This document shows, one piece after another, positions 1 through 5,422 of a DNA stretch of 5,733 bases. Below the pieces are notes generated by a model. The model worked only from the letters and a program-made list of their open reading frames with translations, was not told the origin of the DNA and ran no database searches. Source of the DNA: Pseudomonadota bacterium (GTDB lineage Bacteria > Pseudomonadota > Alphaproteobacteria > Rhizobiales > Xanthobacteraceae); assembly GCA_021779635.1 (NCBI GenBank), contig JAJYAH010000498.1:1-5733 (forward strand), in the 5' to 3' direction. The position numbers were made by a program, and so were the translations under genes. Numbering within the stretch: position 1 is the first letter of the stretch; every line of letters begins with the position of its first letter.

Positions 1-1
1 G

Positions 2-546
2 CATTGCCGTGCCTGGTTTGAAGCCAACGGATACGAATTGCTCGATTGGCCGCCCGACGTGCCATTTGAGGGCGCCGGGGACGCGCTGTTTGATCGCTAT
101 CATGAGCTGTTATGGGTTGGACGCGGGTTTCGCTCGCATCATGCGGCGGCAGTCCTGCTCGCGAGAATGCTCGGCTGCATGACGATCCCGTTGGACCTTG
201 TCGATCCCTCCTTCTACCATTTGGATACCTGCTTCTGCCCGTTGTCAGGCGGCCACCTCTTATATTACCCGGCCGCCTTCGCGGAAAAATCACGCGCAAC
301 GATCGAGGGCCTGGTTCTTGAAGGCAGGCGAATCACTGTCGAGGAAGCGGACGCCAAGGAATTCTGCTGCAACGCCGTCGAGATAGCTGGCCATGTTTCA
401 TGAATGATGCTTCGCACGAATTGCAGAGGCGGCTGCGCGGCGCCGGTTTTAGTCCGGTCATCGCACCAGTGTAGGAATTCATGAAATCCGGCGGAGGTGC
501 AAAGTGCCTGACGTTGAACCTCGACGAGATGGGCCGAGCCGCATGA
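2..546 (+). pseudogene. Broken DDAH/amidinotransferase-family hydrolase, 5' end outside the window
   Basis: The reading frame enters from the left edge, so the start lies upstream and about the C-terminal two-thirds is visible. Family hallmarks are FEGAGDAL (the substrate/Asp region of the arginine deiminase fold), FYHLDTCFCPL with the expected His and Asp, LLYYPAAF, and EEADAKEFCCNAV. The frame stops at 401-403, but the family sequence resumes one frame over at 400 (MNDASHELQRRLRGAGF), which implies a one-base loss near 398. A TAG at 472-474 interrupts it again just before EFMKSGGGAKCLTL, which holds the expected catalytic Cys. The final stop is TGA 544-546. Members hydrolyse methylated arginine or related guanidino compounds in the cytosol. 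A product ending at 401 would lack the nucleophilic Cys, so it should be inactive. The family call is by recall of conserved motifs; exact substrate is unknown. Confidence 0.85.
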
Positions 547-623
547 GCGCGGCTGCGTCGGCGTGGGGACCATTGGGGCTTATCCGGTTTGAAGTCGCTC
601 TGGGCCAAGCATGGGACCCGAGA

Positions 624-749
624 TTGAAGCGCAGCCGTTTCAGTGAAGATCAGATCATCGCCATTTTGAGGGAGCATTTAGCCGGCGTCCCGATTTCGCA
701 GCGTTGTCACAAACACGGCGTAAGCATCGTCAGCATTTACAAATGGAAA
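624..749 (+). mobile_element. IS3-family OrfA N-terminal fragment
   Basis: About 42 codons match the N-terminal helix-turn-helix of IS3-family OrfA proteins of the IS2/IS407 type: KRSRFSEDQIIAIL at the start, then REHLAGVPISQRCHKHG and SIYKWK. The original start is probably the codon at 624 (now TTG, normally ATG in front of KRSRF). Similarity ends after KWK near 749 and the frame runs on in unrelated residues to a stop at 822-824. No orfB, frameshift site or inverted end was recognised nearby, so this is a relic with no expected activity. The family is confident; the subgroup is by recall. Confidence 0.75.
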
Positions 750-894
750 TGGCGCCACATTGTCAGCTTGCGACCGGTGGCGACGTCGTCTTGGGCGCAC
801 TCAGGAGCCCGGCAATATGGTTAACCAACGACCGCACTGAATGTTGAGTATTGTTGCGTTGGCATATAATTTGCTTGCTAATTACATCGGCAAT
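750..894. other. Spacer between two IS remnants, no gene recognised
   Basis: No protein-like frame of its own could be supported here. It contains the weak promoter-like match at 859-875. The last part may encode the degraded N-terminus of the following transposase, because the frame reading IADFGLSA is open back to 841. Confidence 0.4.
859..875 (+). promoter_or_regulatory. Sigma-54 (RpoN) -24/-12-like site, candidate only
   Basis: The bases TTGGCATATAATTTGCT fit the sigma-54 pattern TGGCAC-N5-TTGCW with exactly ten bases between the GG (861-862) and the GC (873-874). They deviate at the final C of TGGCAC. No NifA-type TGT-N10-ACA site was found between 600 and 858. The site lies just upstream of, or inside, a transposase pseudogene, so there is no intact gene for it to drive. 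A chance match is quite possible. Confidence 0.25.
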
Positions 895-1556
895 CTTGCC
901 ATTGCGGATTTCGGTCTGTCGGCTTCACGATGGTTTGCGCGCAGAGCGTTTCTTTGCTGTCCTTTCAACGGGCTCTGGAGCAAGGCCAGGGCCGGTCCGA
1001 TTGCCAGTGCCTGTTCGGCACCGAGAAAACTCCGTCCGACAATCACATCCGTGACATGCTCGACGAAGCCGCCCCGGCGCTGCTCGCACCCTGCTTCAGA
1101 CGTCTGAAAGCTCTACTGGCGGTGACGCGCAAAGCGCTTCAAAGGGCCGCGTCAAATTTTCCATGGCATGGGTTACCAGCGTTCCCGTCACGAAATAAAA
1201 TGTCGCTGACTTTGTCGCCTGCAGCAGGACACTCTGCAAGATCGGGAATGAAGGCTTCAACGAGATGAAAAATCACGGCTACGAGTTCAAACAAAATGTC
1301 GGCCGTGACCAGCGTTGTCTGGCGATGATGCTGGCGAATCTGAATCTCCTCGCCCGCGCCCGGCACACCGCGCTCGAATTGCCGGATCCACGCTGGATAG
1401 CCGCCCGGGAGGCCGCGGCGAAGCGAACCCAGCTTCTGCGATCATCTGGCCACCATCACCGCCTACGCGGTCTTTCGATCCTGGACCGTCTTACTCGAAG
1501 CCGCCACCACCTTTACGATCACGCCCGAACTGATGCAAATCCATAAAATCAAATGA
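895..1556 (+). pseudogene. DDE-type transposase pseudogene with internal deletion, frameshifts and a stop
   Basis: Four pieces of one transposase family are in order. The first is ADFGLSA (904-924, frame 1). After a one-base loss near 924 come SVSLLSFQRALEQGQGRS, LFGTEKTPSDNHIRDML and RRLKALL (frame of 930). The frame then changes near 1115-1126 and the C-terminal half follows: KGRVKFSMAWVTSVPVT, KIGNEGFNEMKNHGYEF and ALELPDPRW. A TAA at 1196-1198 interrupts this half. An extra C near 1430 moves the frame again to TITAYAVF and TFTITPEL, ending at TGA 1554-1556. Relatives as I recall them are about 400 residues or more. Roughly 200 central residues, with the first catalytic Asp residues, appear deleted, while the region around the last acidic residue (GNEGF, normally ENE-F) remains. 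It cannot make an active transposase. I did not find its inverted ends. Confidence 0.8.
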
Positions 1557-1625
1557 CCCCGGCCCAAATGCCTGCTTTTAGCGTTGCTGCTTTGCGTCTC
1601 AAGTTTATTAGATGGAGTGCGTGTT

Positions 1626-2231
1626 ATGTCGTTGAGTCAGTCTGTCAAAATCTCTTCATCATCCCAGGCGGAACTGCGCAATCAAGGCGTTGCCGTTGAT
1701 CCCGGTCTGAGGCCGGATATCGCGCTTGAGGGCAATCAGCGCTGGTTTCTGGTCCATACGCTCCCACGACAGGAAAAGCATGCGAACATGCATTTGGGCA
1801 TGCAAGGATTTCGGACCTATCTGCCGCAATATCTGCGGACCATCCGGCATGCGCGCCAATTGCGTACCGTCCGGGCGCCTCTTTTTCCTTCCTATCTTTT
1901 CGTGATCCTAGATTTGGAGCGCGATCGCTGGCTTTCGGTCCGCAGCACGGTCGGCGTTGCTCACCTCGTTGGTTCGGCCGACCGTCCACTTGCCGTTCCC
2001 CGCGGCATTATCGAATCACTGATAGCGCATGCGAACGAAGCCAATCTCGCACTTTTTGGCGATTGTCTCCAGAAAGGGCAAAAGGTCCGAATTACGAGCG
2101 GCCCCTTTACAGAATTCATCGGGACCCTTGATCGCCTCGACGACTCCGGAAGGGTCCGCGTTTTGCTTGAAATGATGGGGAGCGAGATCCGCGTTTCGCT
2201 TAAACGCTCGGGAGTGGTTCCCGCCGCATAA
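1626..2231 (+). CDS. NusG/RfaH-like transcription antitermination factor
   Basis: This 201-residue protein is a specialised paralogue of NusG. Residues 38-135 form the NGN domain, beginning RWFLVHTLPRQEKHA and holding PLFPSYLFV at 85-93, the RNA-polymerase-binding segment typical of NusG and RfaH. Residues 148-201 form a KOW domain (GQKVRITSGPF, then a beta-rich tail). The first 37 residues are an extension rich in Ser and Gln. ATG 1626 was chosen because GGAG at 1614-1617 sits 8 bases upstream; the frame is open a little further, to 1584, without a better start. Such proteins ride on RNA polymerase and keep it reading through long operons, often those for capsule or exopolysaccharide. The cupin and glycosyltransferase genes downstream agree with that role, but its target operon is inferred. 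A housekeeping nusG would normally sit near secE and ribosomal protein genes, which are absent here. Confidence 0.88.
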   Translation: MSLSQSVKISSSSQAELRNQGVAVDPGLRPDIALEGNQRWFLVHTLPRQEKHANMHLGMQGFRTYLPQYLRTIRHARQLRTVRAPLFPSYLFVILDLERDRWLSVRSTVGVAHLVGSADRPLAVPRGIIESLIAHANEANLALFGDCLQKGQKVRITSGPFTEFIGTLDRLDDSGRVRVLLEMMGSEIRVSLKRSGVVPAA

Positions 2232-2253
2232 AGCGCCCCGAGCTTGCATCGAT

Positions 2254-2268
2254 GCCGGCGAAGCCGGC
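2254..2268 (+). terminator. Short GC hairpin after the NusG-like gene
   Basis: GCCGGC-GAA-GCCGGC forms a 6-bp stem with a 3-base loop, starting 23 bases after the stop codon. There is no following T tract, so it is not a convincing intrinsic terminator; it may be only a GC-rich hairpin or a weak pause site. Confidence 0.3.
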
Positions 2269-2494
2269 GCGATCGGTGACGCGCCCTACGATGCCGCTGC
2301 GGCGCGGATGACAAAGATCGTAAGCATTGGCGGGCTTTGCGGCGGGTTCGCGGAGGTCTCACTACGACAAGCGAGATGCGCCGAGGTTATCCTGGACCGG
2401 CGGCGCTGTTCGCCCCGCTTTGGATAATTCCTGCTTGCAAGCTAAACAAAACGAAGGGTCGTGAGCCCGCGTTCGGCCGCAAAGGAAGAGTCTC
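2269..2494. other. Intergenic stretch, no gene recognised
   Basis: One + strand frame is open from before 2251 to TAA 2425-2427 and gives a plausible-looking stretch (DAPYDAAAARMTK, SIGGLCGGFAEV). It has no credible start or ribosome site and matches nothing I recognise. It could be the tail of a decayed gene. The last 15 bases hold AAAGGAAGAG, a good ribosome site for the following pseudogene. Confidence 0.3.
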
Positions 2495-2727
2495 ATGGCG
2501 AGGAGGCTGAAGACCTATCAGACGTCGCTCGGCTTCTTGGAGGCGGCGATTTCCGCGCCGTCGATGAAGGTGGGCTTTAGAAGCGTGGGGCACCGATAGT
2601 GACCGCCTCCACCAAGGGAGGGCGGAGAGCCAGGACCCGGACGTCATCGCCGCGACCATGGCCAGTCCGGGCGTCGTTCTCAGGCGGACCCGCTCCCCGC
2701 GAAGAACAGCATCTTTCGAGCTTGTGA
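2495..2727 (+). pseudogene. Frameshifted small conserved rhizobial protein of unknown function
   Basis: ATG 2495 follows AAAGGAAGAG and begins MARRLKTYQTSLGFLEAA, then ISAPSMK, matching a short protein I recall as common in Bradyrhizobium and relatives. The frame stops at 2597-2599. The family sequence continues in another frame from 2574 (ALEAWGTDSDRLHQG, DPDVIAATMASPGVVLRR), which implies one extra G in the GGG at 2572-2574. A second shift near 2686 restores a tail reading GPAPREEQHLSSL, ending at TGA 2725-2727. Two independent shifts make a sequencing error unlikely. The function of the intact family is unknown to me. It ends 18 bases before the cupin start. Confidence 0.75.
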
Positions 2728-2736
2728 TTGAAAGAG

Positions 2737-2760
2737 GAGATGGAGATGAAGATGAAGATG
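2737..2760 (+). repeat. Four hexamer repeats (G/A)AGATG over the cupin start
   Basis: The units GAGATG, GAGATG, AAGATG, AAGATG are in tandem. Each carries an in-frame ATG (2740, 2746, 2752, 2758), so the cupin has four possible start codons with purine-rich, ribosome-site-like sequence between them. Six-base units keep the reading frame, so slippage would change only the N-terminal Met-Lys tail or the start spacing. Confidence 0.7.
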
Positions 2761-3168
2761 GAAGGCGTCTATCGCGCGCCGCCGCAGAATGGAATCAACG
2801 CGCTGTCGCTTCTAGAAGAAAAAACTGGCGCGATTTGCACTCGTCCCTGGGGATCCTTTCAGTCGCTGACGATGGGAACTCGCCATCAGGTCAAGCATAT
2901 TATTGTTGAGCCCGGTAAACGTCTGTCTCTTCAATCGCACCATCATCGATCGGAGCACTGGATCGTTGTTCGAGGAACGGCGCTCGTCGTCATTAACGAC
3001 ACCGATCGGCTTCTTTACGAAAATCAGTCGGTTTACATTCCGGTTGGCGCCAAGCATCGTCTCGAAAATCCCGGAAAGATCTCGCTTGAGATCATTGAGG
3101 TCCAGACCGGCGCCTATCTTGGAGAAGATGACATCATTCGCTTCCAAGACGACTTCCATCGAATCTAG
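2746..3168 (+). CDS. Stand-alone cupin, type II phosphomannose isomerase-like
   Basis: A 140-residue single-domain cupin equivalent to the C-terminal domain of bifunctional mannose-1-phosphate guanylyltransferase / mannose-6-phosphate isomerase. Hallmarks are RPWGSF at 33-38 (the family's PWG motif), HQVKHIIVEPG at 47-57, the metal-binding cluster SLQSHHHRSEHW at 61-72, PVGAKHRLEN at 99-108 with the later His 104, and the terminal EVQTGAYLGEDDIIR typical of this domain. The enzyme converts fructose-6-phosphate and mannose-6-phosphate, feeding GDP-mannose for surface polysaccharide or Nod-factor decoration. ATG 2746 is preferred, 6 bases after AGGAG (2735-2739); 2740, 2752 and 2758 are also possible. 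Lacking the nucleotidyltransferase domain, it may be a free isomerase or the separated half of a former bifunctional enzyme. All expected metal ligands appear present, so it may be active. Confidence 0.88.
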   Translation: MKMKMEGVYRAPPQNGINALSLLEEKTGAICTRPWGSFQSLTMGTRHQVKHIIVEPGKRLSLQSHHHRSEHWIVVRGTALVVINDTDRLLYENQSVYIPVGAKHRLENPGKISLEIIEVQTGAYLGEDDIIRFQDDFHRI

Positions 3169-3172
3169 AAGT

Positions 3173-3192
3173 GCGGCGGCTGTCTTCGCCGC
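3173..3192 (+). terminator. Hairpin just after the cupin gene, weak terminator candidate
   Basis: GCGGCG (3173-3178) pairs with CGCCGC (3187-3192) across an 8-base loop, starting 5 bases after the cupin stop. No T run follows, so termination is doubtful. Confidence 0.3.
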
Positions 3193-3290
3193 GGTGTACG
3201 GGCGCACTGCCTAGCGACCATTTTGTTCAGACAACCGGGTCCAGCTCATCAACGCGGGTCATACACGGTGAAATCTCCGGAAATTGATTG

Positions 3291-3305
3291 GTTGCGGTCC
3301 GCAAC
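3291..3305. repeat. Perfect 15-base palindrome GTTGCGG-T-CCGCAAC
   Basis: Seven-base arms flank a single central T. The one-base centre favours a protein-binding dyad over an RNA hairpin, but it lies inside the open frame of the interrupted gene, so it may be chance. Confidence 0.3.
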
Positions 3306-3377
3306 GTGTGCGTCGACTAAGATCAAAGCCATCGGTTCCGTAGGGATGGCTCGCCGTGGCGCGGTCCAGCAGCACGA

Positions 3378-3380
3378 ATA
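3378..3380. repeat. Left copy of ATA target-site duplication
   Basis: ATA directly precedes the left IS end, and the matching ATA at 3839-3841 directly follows the right end. Removing one copy with the element restores the host reading frame. Confidence 0.75.
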
Positions 3381-3404
3381 TGAGCTGCTGCCGGTTTGAT
3401 GGAC
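3381..3404 (+). repeat. Left terminal inverted repeat of the IS
   Basis: It reads TGAGCTGCTG, then CCGGTTTGATGGAC, and pairs with the right end at 21 of 24 positions; mismatches are at positions 11, 19 and 22. Similarity fades beyond base 24. Confidence 0.85.
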
Positions 3405-3440
3405 ACTAAGTTTAGGTGTTTCATGAAGCCGGAGGTAGTC

Positions 3441-3731
3441 ATGCGGAGACGACGGTTCGCCCGAGAGTTCAAAGTTGAAGCGGTCAAGCTTGTGAGGGAG
3501 CATGGGTTATCCGTGGCGCAAGGCGCTCGGGACCTGGACATTCATGAGAACTTGCTGCGCAAATGGGTCAAGGAGTTCGGCTCCGATGCCGTTCAATCCT
3601 TCCCCGATCACGGTCAGATGGAGCCTGAACAGCTGGAAATCGAACGGCTGCGGCGCGAGGTCAACAAGCTGAAGGCTGAGCGGGATATCCTAAAAAAGGC
3701 CGCTGTATTCTTCGCGAAGGAAACGACATGA
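3441..3731 (+). CDS. IS3-family transposase OrfA, apparently full length
   Basis: A 96-residue OrfA. An Arg-rich start (MRRRRFAREFK) leads into a helix-turn-helix (about residues 8-52, ending NLLRKWVKEF), which binds the IS ends. A leucine-zipper-like coiled coil follows (about 58-85, LEIERLRREVNKLKAERDIL), the usual multimerisation segment. The tail KKAAVFFAKE is typical of the family. ATG 3441 is preferred because GGAGG (3431-3435) lies 5 bases upstream; ATG 3423 and a TTG at 3396 lack such a site. Its TGA overlaps the orfB ATG (3728-3730) as usual. With orfB gutted, OrfA alone would bind IS ends and, as known for IS3 relatives, could repress transposition of related copies. Confidence 0.88.
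   Translation: MRRRRFAREFKVEAVKLVREHGLSVAQGARDLDIHENLLRKWVKEFGSDAVQSFPDHGQMEPEQLEIERLRREVNKLKAERDILKKAAVFFAKETT
3692..3698 (+). promoter_or_regulatory. A6G slippery heptamer for programmed -1 frameshifting
   Basis: A-AAA-AAG sits in the right phase of orfA (the last base of CTA, then AAA, AAG). A -1 slip leads into the orfB frame. This is the classic IS3-family signal for the OrfAB fusion transposase. Here it would yield only a short dead fusion because orfB is deleted. Confidence 0.8.
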
Positions 3732-3808
3732 AGTTCGTCGTCATCGCGAAGTATCGGAGCATCTACCTCAGCGCCGTTGAAATCGAACGTAAGGTGAAAT
3801 TGACTTAA
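3728..3808 (+). pseudogene. Internally deleted IS3-family orfB
   Basis: The 26-residue frame starts MKFVVIAKYRSI, matching the usual OrfB N-terminus (MKF-FI-KHRGIW). It then jumps to YLSAVEIERKVKLT and a stop, matching the usual OrfB C-terminus (Y-LSP-EFE-K). About 250 residues, including the whole DDE catalytic domain, are missing at a seam near 3763-3766, with no frame loss. It is catalytically dead. Confidence 0.8.
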
Positions 3809-3814
3809 CGAGCC

Positions 3815-3838
3815 GTGCACCAAACCGCCAGCAGCTCA
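3815..3838 (-). repeat. Right terminal inverted repeat of the IS
   Basis: Read on the minus strand it begins TGAGCTGCTGGCGGTTTG, matching the left end. It lies 7 bases after the residual orfB stop. Confidence 0.85.
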
Positions 3839-3841
3839 ATA
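3839..3841. repeat. Right copy of ATA target-site duplication
   Basis: Pairs with 3378-3380 on the other side of the IS; a 3-base duplication is usual for the IS3 family. Confidence 0.75.
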
Positions 3842-4141
3842 CGCCTTCACTGAATTATGGATGGTGCCGAACTGCGCGTCAGGCGGCAACGTCGTGACGA
3901 TCGCCATCCGCGAAGAGAAGACCGCCGCGACTTGCGATTATTGCGCTGGTCCCTGGCGGCGCCAACGTCGACACAAGGTCCGGCATCGCCGTCGATCTCG
4001 GCGGCTCGTCAGATGTTGTCCCGCGCAACGGACAACTGGGCGCGCCGATCGGGCTGTCCAAGGCCGCTGCGCCCGACAACGTCTATCCCGAGGCCTGGCT
4101 TACGAAACCCGGTAATTTGCCTCCAACAAGGATTAGGGATA

Positions 4142-5422
4142 ATGCGTGTATTGCTTCTTTCTCAATTTGATACGCCCGTAGTCAGTGGCGAAGAGCGGCA
4201 CGTCATTGCACTCAGCAGAGCGCTTGCTGGGCGTGGACACGATGTCAGCGTTGTCAGCCTGCCGCATCCAGAGGGATCGGAAGTTCCCGTTGACCAATCT
4301 GGTACGATTGCAAGCGTGCGCGGCACCATGCAACGGTGCGCTGGTCTCTTCAGCGAGCCGGAGCGACCTCACGCTGCATCGTTCCCCCATCCGGAACTCG
4401 CCCTCAAGATCGGCAATCTGGTGGCAGAGATGAAGCCGGAGGTGGTTCACGGCCACAACTGGATTTCTCGCGCATTCCTGCCGTCCAAACGCCGATCCCG
4501 CGCCGGCTTCGTCGTCACTTTGCACGATTACAGCCTATCCTGTGCCAATGAGAGCTACATGCGGAAGGGCATACCATGCAGCGGACCGGGACTGGCAAAG
4601 TGCATGTCGTGCGGGTCGGATCACTACAGTCCGGGTTTTGGAAGTGTGACGTGTGTAGGCAGTTCGGCAGCGGGTTGGATCGAGCGGCACATCGTCGATC
4701 GGTACATCGCGGTGAGCTGGGCCGTGGCCAAGGAGTGCAACCTGCAGGCGTCGCGAACGCCCTTCGACGTACTGCCTACTTTCATTCCCGACGATCTCGG
4801 GAACGTTCCTCAGTCGAATGATGCCCGCCTCGATCTTATTCCTGCCGATGGATTTATGCTTTTTGTTGGTGATCTGACCCGCGGCAAGGGAGTTCACGTC
4901 CTTTTGGAGGCTTACGCGCTGCTGCCGAGCCCGCCCCCGCTGGTCCTGATTGGGCGAGTCTGTCACGACACGCCACGCGAATTGCCCGCTGGCGTTTCGA
5001 TGTTCGAAGATTGGCCCCACGCCACGATCATGCGGGCCTGGAAGCGCTGCCTCTTTGGTATCGCCCCCTCGGTCCGGCCCGAGCCCTGCGGCACGATTGT
5101 CATGGAGGGCAACGCGGTCGGCAAAGCGATGATCGCGAGTGCGAGCGGCGGGTTGAGCGAGCTCATCGTTGACGGGAAAACCGGCTATCTGGTGCGTCCT
5201 GCGGATCCGCATGCACTGGCTTGTGCCATGCGGTCATTGATCGAAAATCGAGAGCTCCGGGAGACGATGGCTTCTGCCGGCCGCCGTCACGTGGAGCGGT
5301 TCATGGCCAAGTCGGTCGTTCCAAAGATCGAGCGGATATATCGCGACATCTGTGTTCACTCGCCTGCAAGGATGAGCGAAGCGGAGCGCTTGATGTCAGC
5401 GGCCGACGGAGGACAATCATGA
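4142..5422 (+). CDS. GT4-family glycosyltransferase
   Basis: A 426-residue GT-B fold enzyme that moves a sugar from a nucleotide donor to a growing glycan, probably at the cytoplasmic face of the membrane. The N-terminal Rossmann half starts MRVLLLSQFDTP with the acceptor loop SGEERHV (15-21) and RALAGRGHDVSVVSLP. HGHNWISR and TLHDYSLSC follow, then a Cys cluster (C134, C146, C154, C157, C171) that many GT4 enzymes carry between the domains. The donor half begins FVGDLTRGKG (near 241-250). It has the E-x7-E motif in EPCGTIVME (E314, E322) and the GGLSELIVDGKTGYLVRPAD block from 336. ATG 4142 is chosen because the fold's first strand starts there and AAGGA lies 9 bases upstream; the open frame back to 3857 is Arg-rich and not family-like. 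Its stop overlaps the next start (ATGA), suggesting translational coupling. Sugar and acceptor cannot be told from sequence. Confidence 0.92.
   Translation: MRVLLLSQFDTPVVSGEERHVIALSRALAGRGHDVSVVSLPHPEGSEVPVDQSGTIASVRGTMQRCAGLFSEPERPHAASFPHPELALKIGNLVAEMKPEVVHGHNWISRAFLPSKRRSRAGFVVTLHDYSLSCANESYMRKGIPCSGPGLAKCMSCGSDHYSPGFGSVTCVGSSAAGWIERHIVDRYIAVSWAVAKECNLQASRTPFDVLPTFIPDDLGNVPQSNDARLDLIPADGFMLFVGDLTRGKGVHVLLEAYALLPSPPPLVLIGRVCHDTPRELPAGVSMFEDWPHATIMRAWKRCLFGIAPSVRPEPCGTIVMEGNAVGKAMIASASGGLSELIVDGKTGYLVRPADPHALACAMRSLIENRELRETMASAGRRHVERFMAKSVVPKIERIYRDICVHSPARMSEAERLMSAADGGQS

Larger units (their letters stand above)
3381..3838 (+). mobile_element. Complete but internally deleted IS3-family element (458 bp)
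   Basis: The element starts TGAGCTGCTG and ends CAGCAGCTCA, in the TG...CA style of IS3-family ends. Its ends, 3381-3404 and the reverse complement of 3815-3838, agree at 21 of 24 bases. It is flanked by a direct ATA (3378-3380 and 3839-3841), the 3-base target duplication expected for IS3 relatives. Inside are intact orfA, an A6G programmed-frameshift site and an orfB reduced to its first dozen and last dozen or so codons. A full IS3 element is about 1.2-1.5 kb, so most of orfB, with the DDE catalytic core, has been deleted cleanly. It cannot transpose alone but could move if a related full-length element supplies transposase. Confidence 0.88.
3268..4170 (+). pseudogene. Gene of unknown function interrupted by an IS3-family element and a frameshift
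   Basis: Left of the IS, a + strand frame reads KSPEIDWLRSATCAS, TKIKAIGSVGMARRGAV and QQHEY up to 3380. Right of it, from 3842, the sequence reads AFTELWMVPNCASGG then NVVTIAI. Deleting the element and one ATA copy joins the two in one frame across codon TA-C, giving QQHEYAFTELW, so they are one gene. Near 3930 the protein-like reading moves to another frame (LAIIALVPGGANVDTRSG, VDLGGSSDVVPRNGQLGAP, AAPDNVYPEAWLTKPG), stopping at TGA 4168-4170 inside the glycosyltransferase start. That implies one extra base near 3930. The start is uncertain: GTG 3268 is one option, and the frame is open back to the cupin stop. I do not recognise the product and see no signal peptide or catalytic motif. The rejoining across the IS is direct; the later shift is inferred from residue character. 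Confidence 0.5.

Noticed and set aside
38..403. Treating the first open frame as a complete 121-residue gene starting at TTG 38
   Set aside because: Protein-like sequence of the same family continues upstream to base 2, and the downstream stop is caused by a frameshift.
1961..2362. Minus-strand open frame of 133 codons opposite the NusG-like gene
   Set aside because: Arg-rich shadow of a clear plus-strand gene with no family motif.
2824..2840. Second sigma-54-like match (TGGCGCG...TTGCA) inside the cupin
   Set aside because: The spacing between the GG and GC elements is 8 bases rather than the required 10, and it lies within coding sequence.
2812..3207. Minus-strand open frame of 131 codons opposite the cupin
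   Set aside because: Shadow of a well-supported cupin with all metal-binding residues on the plus strand.
3857..4141. Upstream extension of the glycosyltransferase to an ATG at 3857
   Set aside because: The added 95 residues are Arg-rich and unlike any GT4 N-terminus. The Rossmann strand MRVLLLSQ begins at 4142 with its own ribosome site, and the stretch overlaps the interrupted gene in other frames.
4535..5212. Minus-strand open frame of 225 codons opposite the glycosyltransferase
   Set aside because: Long only because of GC-rich codon bias on the coding strand; no motif and no ribosome site.
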